Positions 1 to 7,624 of a stretch of 64,000 bases of DNA are shown piece after piece. A model generated the notes under the pieces. It did not search any database. It was not told the DNA's origin and saw only the letters and a program-made list of their open reading frames with translations. Position numbers and translations under genes: made by a program. Source of the stretch: Apteryx mantelli (lineage: Eukaryota; Chordata; Aves; Apterygiformes; Apterygidae); assembly GCF_036417845.1 (NCBI RefSeq), contig NC_089978.1, positions 136,952,288 through 137,016,287 on the forward strand. The letters run 5' to 3'. The stretch's first letter is position 1, and each line of letters starts with the position of its first letter.

Positions 1-899
1 AAGATTTAAAAAGAAGAACCCATCTTTGTACAGCTGCCTCATTCAGAATTGTGAATCCAGAGGTTTGTGCTAAGCTAATACAGAGAGAGAAGCTGTTACC
101 ACCAAGCACTCATGCTGGCTCTATTTCTGTGCCACTTGCTATTTTGTGGCATGCCATCTCCAGGCCAGCTACCAACCAAAAGCCACATAGAAAAAGACCT
201 GGCACAACAGAGCTGCTCCAGCTGTGGACTCTGCTGCAGAAGTAACCGGGTATTGGTGTCCTCAGTGCCTGAGCAAAGGCAAACAGGATAACTTCATTGT
301 GTATCGGATCTCTACACAAACCATAGACTGGATGTTTGAGTAGAATAGTGGAGGCAACGGAGGAATCAGAGCTCTAAGCAGATGGAAAGAGGGCCAGGGC
401 AGTAGCGGTGACAGAAGAGTGCTTGATTGGCTGCTTGCACATCTGTCATTGTTAAAACAGCTGGATGCAAGAGAGACAACAAACAGGTTCATCCTTCCAA
501 GTCACAGTGCAGCTATGTTCAATATGAGAAAAGGAGCACACAGAGATCCTACTCTCTCTGGGTCTGAGCCCCAAAACAGATTGGGACTTCAGCCAGGGAG
601 ACCAGAATTGTACCTGAAACCTCTGGCTGGGCTTGTTCTCAGAAGGCTCTTTGCAGCCTACTTCAGCAATAGGCTTCTAGTAGCTCAAAGTTGTACAGTT
701 TTACCAGCTAACAAAAAGCGTATCAGCTGAAGGCAATAGACCTTTGGCTCAACACTTTTCCCCAAAACAGGCATGTGTGGAGCTGTTTGACTAGGTGCAG
801 CAGTGACCCAGCTCCCTCCCCAAGCCTTCTGTCTTTTCCTTCAATGACTGGCAAGAGGAAAATGGAAGCCCAAGCCCCGAGCCAGAGGGAAAGTCTTAC
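1..899 (-). other. FOXM1 intron downstream of cassette exon
   Basis: I found no convincing FOXM1 exon in this stretch. The short reading frames on either strand have no similarity I recognise, and the expected next exon was not identified, so it should lie left of the window. Confidence 0.5.
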
Positions 900-944
900 T
901 GATTCAGAGTGCTCAGGCGATGTTGGTGACCCCAAGTCCAGCGG
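900..944 (-). CDS. FOXM1: FOXM1 cassette exon Va/A1 (45 nt, 15 residues)
   Basis: This in-frame 45-nt exon lies between a CCACCAG acceptor and a GTAAGA donor and encodes PLDLGSPTSPEHSES (residues 348-362). In mammals the matching 15-residue exon (Va or A1) follows the forkhead domain, is alternatively spliced, and separates FOXM1c (included) from FOXM1B (skipped). The GSP serine corresponds to the ERK site Ser331 described for human FOXM1c. The bird exon carries a second Ser-Pro three residues later, at S356. Neighbouring introns are 594 nt upstream and at least 899 nt downstream. Whether it is skipped in this species cannot be seen. Confidence 0.88.
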
Positions 945-3900
945 CTGGTGGCAGCAAGGCATTGAGAGGGAGAAAAATAAGAGGAAGTTATCAACCAAAG
1001 GGGAACAAATGGGGCATTTTAACCTTGTATAATCTGAGCAAACTAGAAATTGAATCTGCCCACCCACTGCAAGAAACAGGAAAGACTGACCACACCTACA
1101 CCAGACTCTGGTTTCTTTCACAAAGTGATAATTCCTAAAACATCCATCTGGGAAAGGGCAAGTCTGCCTTGTGACTCTTTAGTCAAAACAGCATAGGAAC
1201 TGTACTAATGACCACTTCAGTGGAAACCTTCCCACTAGGAGTTTACATCAGGCTCCTGGAAACAGGTCAAACAAGCTCATTATTACATTTGGCACGCCAC
1301 CTGAAGAATACAAATACACATGTCCCAAAGAAGTTCCAGTTTATGTACACAGCCACGACACCTTCTCTTTCAAATACAGAGCTTGTCTATTTGTCAAGCA
1401 AGAGAGACCTAATCCAGCTTCTACAAAAAGGCTGATGTCAAAGCAGCTTAACCTTCCTGCTAAAATAAGATGCCTCTGGCAAGTGTGGTGTTTAAGGACT
1501 GGATAGACTGTGAGATTTTCTTTGCATGAGGCACTCACCTTAAACACCTGGTCCAATGTCAGGCAACGGTTGGCATCGGGGTGAATAGTCCAAAAGGAGA
1601 TTTTACCATTAGCAGATGTTTCACGGACAAACATATCATGAAGGGACAGGTTGTGCCGAATAGAGTTCTGGGGGAAAGAAAAAGCGGTAGTTTTATAAGC
1701 ACAGCAGGACATGCCTCAGACATGACTGCCCTGGCACAATAATTCTGTTCCAAAGTCTAGGTGAAGTGGATCTTCATGTTCGCTGCATACCCAGCCAACC
1801 CTGTCATAGAAGCCTCGTATCCTCCTTACTCCCGAGATCCCTATTCTTACTTCAGTGACCAAGCATCCCACCATCTTTCCTATGTGGCATGAGAAAAAAG
1901 GATACTGGAAGTGGAACATGGACATCTGGAATGAGAGGGCACTTGGGGCGGGGGGGTTTTAAATTAAAATTAAAATTTCCATCTTGCTCTGCAGGCTGGG
2001 GAACAACTTTTCATTTTCATCCAAAAGGCTTACGATATTATCACCCTGTGGCCCACAGCTACTTGGTGGTCTGCATGTTACCTTCCAACCTGGCTTAGCC
2101 ACATGTTTAAAATAAGGGAAATGATCTTCAATCCAGGTATAGATGTCCTTCAGAGTCATACGCTTCTTCTCAGTGCTGTTGATGGCAAACTGGATCATGG
2201 CCATGTAGGAGTAAGGGGGTCGTTCTGATACTGAATCCTGCCAGGAGGAGGAAGATGAAGAGGTAGGAATGGTAGCAGCAGAATCTTCTTCAGTCTGAGA
2301 TACAGAAGGAATAATACATGAGTGCTTGCAAAGCCAAGGAAAAGGGCCATGGAACACCCCTGGATGCTCCAGGTCCTGCTATTCAAATCAGTAAAGGGGA
2401 ATCTCTGATTACTTAGAGATTGTCATGCCTGGTTCTTTCAAGCCATCTGACCCACAGGCATTGCTTCCCTATAGTTTTAGTGCATGCTCTGTTGTCTCCT
2501 CCTGCTTACCTTGATTCTTTCCTGCAGAGGTATCCGGTTCTCTTTCTCTGTTTCCTGCTTCACAGAACAAGGACTTAGCCCATCAGATCTCATCTTCCCC
2601 AGCCACTGGATGTTAGTGAGACTATTATCCAATACAGAGCTAGTTGCCTCACTGCTGCCTGTTGGGATAACAAGCCCATAGCTCTGTTTACTCATGAGTA
2701 ACACTCTTCCCCCTTAATCCCAAGTGCCGAAAGGAAGAGCCTGGCCACTCTTCTCAAAAAGATCTCTCTGTCTCAGGATAGGGACAAGATAGTATTGCAA
2801 AGATAGTGTCTTGTGGATATATCTTGAATTCCTGATTTCATAGGAATCTGCCCAATTTCTGAAAAAAAGCTGCAGCCCGAAAATCCCCATTGAAACTAGA
2901 CTATTGCTCTCGACCAAAAACAGGACTATGTTGACTAGAGTACTTCAAGAATTCAAGTATTTTTAGCTAAAGGATAAATCTAATAGGCAGAGGCCAAGAA
3001 AGGTGATGGCATAAGCTCCAGCAGAAAGATCCCATCACAAGACCTAAGTCAGAAGCTCAGATATCTGCAGATTTTTTAACAGCAGTGATGAAAGCTAACA
3101 GATATGGTTTTACTACTTCTGGTGAGGCTGTTTGTAGCAATACAGCTACTGGAGCTGCCTATGGATTCTGACAGACAGTACTATACCATGGGATAAGATT
3201 TGTTACAGCCCCAAAGAACCAAAGCTTTTTTTTTTTTTTTTTTTTTTTTTAAGTAGTAAACACACATTTGTTCCGAGCAGCCATTCAAAATAAAATCCAT
3301 CCCACTTCTAGCCTTTGGCCTGAAGCTTCATGAGACAGCCAAGAAGGAAAGAGACTTGCCACACAGTTATTAAAGGAGGGGAAATCATCTCTGCTTCAAA
3401 GTTCTAGGCCCATGTGTTTTGCTGCTCATTAGAATGCTCTGTGCTAGTCTTGATTCCAGTCACAAAACTTTTGCTAAATGGAAGTTAGTATTTTGTTCTA
3501 GTCTTGATTTCCTCAAACCACCTCCTCTTTCTTCCCCAGCACTAAAATTTTGCTCTACTATATACACCTTGATATGTCAGGCCTGTTTCTTGTACAAAAA
3601 TATATCCACTAAGATCCTTCAGGATTCACTACATATGAATAGCTAATGCACATCAATTATTTTGTAGTTAACTGAATAGTTGTCACTATTGTGTACTGAT
3701 ATTTGGGCACCACACTCATTGGTATACTTCAGGTCTCATTCTCTACATGGCAGGACAAGAAAAGGGTAAAGACTACATACTGTTGCCTTCCTGTTCCTGC
3801 CCAAACATGGAATCAGTTCCTGAGCGCCAGAGTGTTGTCCCTCCTGCAAAATCAGGGGTCTGGATAACATTCTTCTCTCTTTCCCAACCATTTGCCTCAC

Positions 3901-5990
3901 TGGGTGCTGTATTGGCTTTCTCTTCTGATGGGAGATGCTGCAATGCTGCTGGATCTGCTGAATGAGAGGTGCCCCCACTGCTAATGAGAATGAATTTGTT
4001 GGGCCCATTGCTGCCACATTCTTTTCCTTTTGCTGTCAGTGCCTCAATGATGCTCTGGATATCAGCACTTGTAGGGATGGCCACCACTTGTGTGTTGGGC
4101 ATAGTAGGATGGTTGATGATCTTTATTCCTGCTGGGAATTTCTGCAGGCCACAGTCCATTTTGTGTCTGGGTTGGTTGTTGTGTTGGTTCCCTTGGCTGT
4201 ACTCCTGCTTAGGAGTCTTTTTACCCTGACCACTGGGCTCATCTCTTGCTGAAGCACTGGATGCATCCTTCTGTGGGAGGGTCAGTTTCCGTCTTTTGAG
4301 AATTAAGGGCCTGCGAGGGCTGGTCCTCATTATTGATTTGTGCAGTCAGTCTCCATTGAAAAGGACAAGAACAAATCCTGCAAAATAAAGGATGCAAAGT
4401 GAGAATGTGAAGGGCAGGAACAGCTAGAAAAGGTGAGGCAAATCACTGGGGGTGCACACACATGCTCAGCAATTGCTATGAATCTAGAAACAAGGAAAGA
4501 ATCAAAAATGAATGCTTTTAACAAGATTCACAAAATAGACACAAGAGGTGCCTTAAACCTCAAGACTTAGCTGTGAAATGACTTGTCCAGAATCAGTCAG
4601 CAAGCTGGAAGGAAGAGAAGCTGGAACAGAAAAATAGCAGTCCTGATTCTTATAGCTCATTGCTCTAGACATCAGATCACACAGCCTTAGAGAAAAGAGG
4701 ATTTAACAGATGGTATAAGATCTAGGAAGCAAAGCTCTTTCTAGATATTGTCTCCTGGACACTACAAAGTCACACAATAAACACACCTGAAGCTAGAAGT
4801 GCTTTAAAACAAATTCAGACTAAATGCTTTGGCCATTCCTTCTGTAGGCTTCTTAAGAACTAGAAAAATATTCATCCTAGGGCAGCATACAATTTTAATT
4901 TAAACCTTCTGGACAAAAAAAATATGTAAATTTTAGAATGGCAGGGAGAGGACAGGACAAGGGAGTAGATCAAATTCAGAGACACTGATTTCAGGGTAAG
5001 ATGCTGTGGGGTCCTTTTGAGAGCACCACTGACAAATATCATTCCAGTCACGAACTGAACAGAGATTGTCTCTTGTGGCAAACTGTAAAAGAACAACAGC
5101 ACACACATTGTATTGATTATTTATCATTTGACATCATAGGCAGAATAGAAACAAAAAGAAAATATGTCATTCTGTATTGGTGGATTTGATTCAGCCAAGT
5201 AGCAAACAAGAAAATTCTTAGTAAGAGTCACCTACACAGCTACAAAAGGGAAAAAGTCCAGCAGATAAAAAACTGAGTTGCTGTCCTGTGTGCTGGGAGT
5301 GGACAGCCATGGGATCAAACGCTGCCCAGCAGCTGAAGGCCACCAGCAGGAACACTCAGCATTACACAGAGGTCATGTCACCCAGGCACATGTCAGGGCC
5401 CTTTGCGTTCTGCTCCACTCCCTTAAACAGAGATCCCCACAAAATAAAGATGGATGTGTAACCTTTAGCCAGTTTCCAATAGGTTGCATCCCTACAGGAG
5501 CAAGTCACTTCCTGAAAAGGCCCAAGCTGCTACCAGTAGAAGCCCGGGAGCAACCCTGTTGTATGCACAGCCCCATGGGGGCAGTAAGGAGGTGAGCGCT
5601 AAAGGGCCAAACACAGAGCCCCAGCTCTTTCTTCTCCCCAAGTTCAGCCTTCTCCATCCCCCATCCTCCCCTCCCAGACCGTGGGGTACTGCCAAGCCTG
5701 CCACACTCACCGGTGAATCTGGGTTGCCTCCACCAGCACCCTGACGTGTCCAGGCCCAGGCCCAGGCCCAGGCCTTTCCCACACCCCAGCCACCCTGAGC
5801 CCTTAACGCGACTCTCACACGGGTGCCCGGCCACTACTTCCAGTCCCCACGAGAAGACATCGGGGGGGGGGGGGGAGCGCGAGGGATGACGGGTACAGAT
5901 CGCCACTCACCAGCTTCCCGGCCGGGAAGGAGACGTAGAGGGAGGAGGCGACTCAGACGCTTCCGGACTCCACCACCGCTCGCGGCGCAG
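900..5990 (-). CDS. FOXM1: FOXM1, forkhead box M1 (5' part of the gene; 3' part off window)
   Basis: FOXM1 is a nuclear forkhead transcription factor that drives G2/M genes such as cyclin B and mitotic kinases. Five coding exons are visible on the minus strand, joined by consensus splice sites, and their lengths (550, 149, 213, 129 and 45 nt) sum to exactly 362 codons. Residues 1-20 form a basic start (MRTSPRRPLILKRRKL). Residues 64-75 are the conserved KFPAGIKIINHP block of the N-terminal regulatory region. The forkhead domain occupies about 257-347. The C-terminal transactivation domain is not in the window and should lie left of position 1. The first exon is noncoding and shares a promoter with RHNO1. 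Identification rests on near-identity of the forkhead and N-terminal blocks to vertebrate FOXM1. Confidence 0.95.
1539..1667 (-). CDS. FOXM1: FOXM1 coding exon: second half of forkhead domain
   Basis: The exon encodes 43 residues beginning NSIRHNLSLHDMFVRE, the recognition helix H3 of the winged-helix domain, and ending LTLDQVFK in the second wing. The acceptor is a pyrimidine tract ending CCCCAG and the donor is AAG/GTGAGT. It is phase 0 at both ends, so skipping of the next 45-nt exon keeps the frame. The helix residues N, R and H that contact DNA bases in forkhead proteins are intact. Confidence 0.95.
2082..2294 (-). CDS. FOXM1: FOXM1 coding exon: first half of forkhead domain
   Basis: The exon encodes 71 residues: a short linker with a run of six serines, then ERPPYSYMAMIQFAINST and TLKDIYTWIEDHFPYFKH, the first two helices of the forkhead fold. 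It is phase 0 on both sides, with acceptor TATCTCAG and donor AAG/GTAACA. The forkhead begins at about residue 257. The serine run directly before the domain is a low-complexity feature. Confidence 0.95.
2510..2658 (-). CDS. FOXM1: FOXM1 coding exon 3
   Basis: This exon supplies residues 184 (split codon) to 233 and contains NSLTNIQWLGKMRSDGL and IKQE-like VKQETEKEN, which match the conserved segment between the N-terminal regulatory region and the forkhead domain of vertebrate FOXM1. The acceptor CCAACAG/GC completes the single nucleotide left by the previous exon to give AGC. The donor AAG/GTAAGC leaves phase 0. The VKQE tetrapeptide resembles a sumoylation consensus, an inference only. Confidence 0.9.
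2659..3780 (-). other. FOXM1 intron between coding exons 2 and 3
   Basis: Intron of 1122 nt; apart from the 25-nt homopolymer nothing was recognised. Confidence 0.6.
3226..3250 (+). repeat. poly-T run (25 nt)
   Basis: Homopolymer in the FOXM1 intron between exons 2 and 3 (on the FOXM1 strand it is poly-A). Confidence 0.9.
3781..4377 (-). CDS. FOXM1: FOXM1 exon 2 with start codon
   Basis: The acceptor TTTTGCAG ends at 4378 and the ATG is at 4330-4328, leaving a 47-nt leader piece in this exon. The exon encodes 183 residues plus one nucleotide and ends at donor ACA/GTATGT. The N-terminus MRTSPRRPLILKRR and the block KFPAGIKIINHPTMPNTQ are strongly FOXM1-like. The later part of the exon (about residues 110-183) is rich in Ser, Glu and Gly and is not recognisably conserved. 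In mammals this N-terminal region represses the transactivation domain until phosphorylation by cyclin-CDK. Confidence 0.93.
4545..4685 (+). repeat. ancient MIR-like SINE remnant
   Basis: The order of short phrases (a GTGAAATGACTTGTCCAGA-like core, then a GTCCTGATTC stretch and a GCTCTAGACATCAGATCACA end) resembles the MIR/CORE-type tRNA-derived SINEs spread through amniote genomes. Divergence is high, and the assignment is by eye. Confidence 0.4.
5751..5774. repeat. tandem hexamer (CAGGCC)4
   Basis: Four perfect copies of CAGGCC occur in FOXM1 intron 1 near the CpG-island edge. It is a simple repeat. Confidence 0.9.
5862..5875 (+). repeat. G14 homopolymer
   Basis: Fourteen consecutive G lie 35 bp inside FOXM1 intron 1, next to the divergent promoter. 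The run could form G-quadruplex structure on the plus strand and is prone to length variation and sequencing error. Confidence 0.9.
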
Positions 5991-5995
5991 GTCGT
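5911..5995 (-). other. FOXM1: FOXM1 noncoding exon 1 (start approximate)
   Basis: On the minus strand a perfect donor, CTG/GTGAGT, occurs at 5911/5910 inside the GC-rich island. It lies just downstream of the CHR/E2F/CCAAT promoter cluster and 1.5 kb from the acceptor of the coding exon. A noncoding first exon ending here fits the known FOXM1 gene plan. The transcription start is not determined; 5995 is only the edge of the promoter cluster. Confidence 0.6.
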
Positions 5996-6002
5996 TTCCC
6001 GG

Positions 6003-6016
6003 TTTGAATTTGGCGC
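6003..6016 (+). promoter_or_regulatory. abutting CHR and E2F-like elements
   Basis: TTTGAA, the LIN54/MuvB-bound CHR consensus, is followed immediately by TTTGGCGC, an E2F-type site. It lies on the FOXM1 side of the promoter, where repression in G0/G1 and activation in G2/M would be expected. Confidence 0.65.
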
Positions 6017-6095
6017 CCGGCGGCTCATTGGCATCACGTGCCAGTTTGGCCCAATGAGATGCAAGCCTGCGAGGGGCGGGGCGCCGCGGGCCAAT
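6003..6095. promoter_or_regulatory. FOXM1/RHNO1 bidirectional promoter core
   Basis: Within 93 bp there are a CHR-type TTTGAA (6003-6008), an E2F-like TTTGGCGC (6009-6016), ATTGG (6027-6031), the E-box CACGTG (6035-6040), CCAAT (6051-6055), a GC box GGGGCGGGG (6073-6081) and a second CCAAT (6091-6095). There is no TATA box. FOXM1 starts leftward and RHNO1 rightward, with first-exon donors only 288 bp apart. CHR plus CCAAT boxes are the hallmark of DREAM/MuvB-NF-Y cell-cycle promoters, and the human FOXM1 and RHNO1 genes also share a divergent promoter. Element calls are by motif only. Confidence 0.8.
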
Positions 6096-6099
6096 CGGC

Positions 6100-6198
6100 G
6101 ACGGCGGCGGGGGATACGGATGTGCTGGGAAGCCGCGAGGCGCTGTGGTTGTCCCTGTTCTATGTGCCGGTGGGTTGGCGGCGGTGGCGCGTGCTCTG
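6100..6198 (+). other. RHNO1: RHNO1 noncoding exon 1 (start approximate)
   Basis: A donor CTCTG/GTGAGG at 6198/6199 lies about 100 bp downstream of the last CCAAT box on the plus strand. No ATG-led RHNO1 coding sequence is present here, so this would be leader only. The 5' end is a guess from the promoter position. Confidence 0.5.
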
Positions 6199-7624
6199 GT
6201 GAGGGTTCCCCTTCCCTGGGGATGTTACACAGCGGGTGCTGGAGGAGCCTTCTCACTGCTTGGCGCGGGTCCGGAGGGGCGCTGGCGTGGGGTTGAGTGG
6301 AAAATCCCCCTAATCGTGTCCTTGTGAGGCCGCAAGTCTCTGCGTGATGCACTGGTACCTATTGCTGTATAAAAAGCACTGACTTCAGTAGCTTGCATTA
6401 AAGTGTGTTTTGTGAAGGGCAGCTGAGTTTTATTGGCTAACAAATGTTAAGACTGTCTTGCTATGGAAGCGTACAAGATTCACTAAATACGATGTACAGC
6501 TTTTGTTAAAGACTGCAAAAGAATTAAATTGTTGTATAGCCTCTTATGCCTTAATCAGAAAATGTGTTTCTTGGAAAATGTTCTCTCTTTAAACTTCTTC
6601 ACCTGTGCTAACCTGCTCTTGAATGGAAATTAAAATGCCATTAAAACTTATTCACTAAATAAATAAAATCATGCAAGTATATAGAATACATGAGGGAAAC
6701 AGCAAGTTATATTCTGTGTTTAAAAAAAAATTTAATTCCTGAAATGGAAAAAATAGGGGTGGCTAGCAACTAGAAATGGAAAGGCTTCTGGTCCTTTCTA
6801 ATTTTAGACTAGTAGATCTCAGCCTTGCAAAGCAGAAAAACTTCCTTTTTCAATTCATAGATAAAGCTGACTTTCAATTCCTAAGCCATTTTTCAGATAC
6901 AACTAGACTAGATATAGTGCTGTTGTGAAGAAATTATTTCTTTAAGTCCTCTGGAGAGCTGGTTCAATAGTCCAACAGACTCTTATTTCATATTTGTTTC
7001 TTTTCTAGCAGCTTAGTGGTTTGAATTTCCTTAAAATTCCAGTGACCAAGCCTGTTCTGAATACAGCTGGTTTTATATTTCAGTATTTTAGTCAGGCCTT
7101 ATCATAGACTGATGTATTTCTTTTAAAAGTTTTTAATGAAGAAAAATGCTTATATGAGTTTAAAGTATCTGATTTGTGTATCTAAAATATGTACTTTCAT
7201 AGGGAGCTAATTTTCCCAATAATGATGAGTCTTGCTCAAAATGCCACTTCAGAACTTCCTTTGCAGCTGGGGCATTTTTATGTTGTTTGCCTGTCTCTCT
7301 TCCCCCACTGTATCTGGCTACCTGCTTTCAAGAAGCCAGAGGGCATTTAATTATCTATCCTATTGTGCTTTTGCTAAATCTGCATGAAATCAGCTATGAC
7401 GTTCAAAACTACTAGTGTAAATGTGGAGTTTACATAGAGCTATGAACATGGTGCTGTTGCATAAAGGTTCTACTCATGTTAAAAATTAGATCTGAGGTTT
7501 CCAAATAAGTTTGTCTTCAAATCCATTTATTTGCCTTCTACAGATTGGAGAGCATTTTATCATCTTCTTAAGGTGCTTTCCTCTTTCTCCAATTGATACT
7601 AACAAGCATCATGAGGTTTCTAAG
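6199..7624 (+). other. RHNO1 intron 1
   Basis: AT-rich intron sequence without recognisable genes or repeats. Near its 3' end it carries a perfect TACTAAC branch-point consensus at 7597-7603, followed 21 nt later by the likely acceptor AG (7623-7624). Confidence 0.5.

Larger units (their letters stand above)
4378..5910 (-). other. FOXM1 intron 1
   Basis: The intron lies between the noncoding first exon and the start-codon exon. It holds an old SINE-like remnant at about 4545-4685, a four-copy hexamer at 5751-5774, and a run of 14 G at 5862-5875 close to the donor. No coding exon is seen. Confidence 0.6.

Noticed and set aside
480-700. Minus-strand open stretch (KPIAEVGCKEPSENKPSQRFQVQF...) considered as the next FOXM1 exon
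   Set aside because: Only scattered residues resemble the mammalian segment after exon A1, and there is no convincing splice-site pair in the right phase. The expected conserved core is not there.
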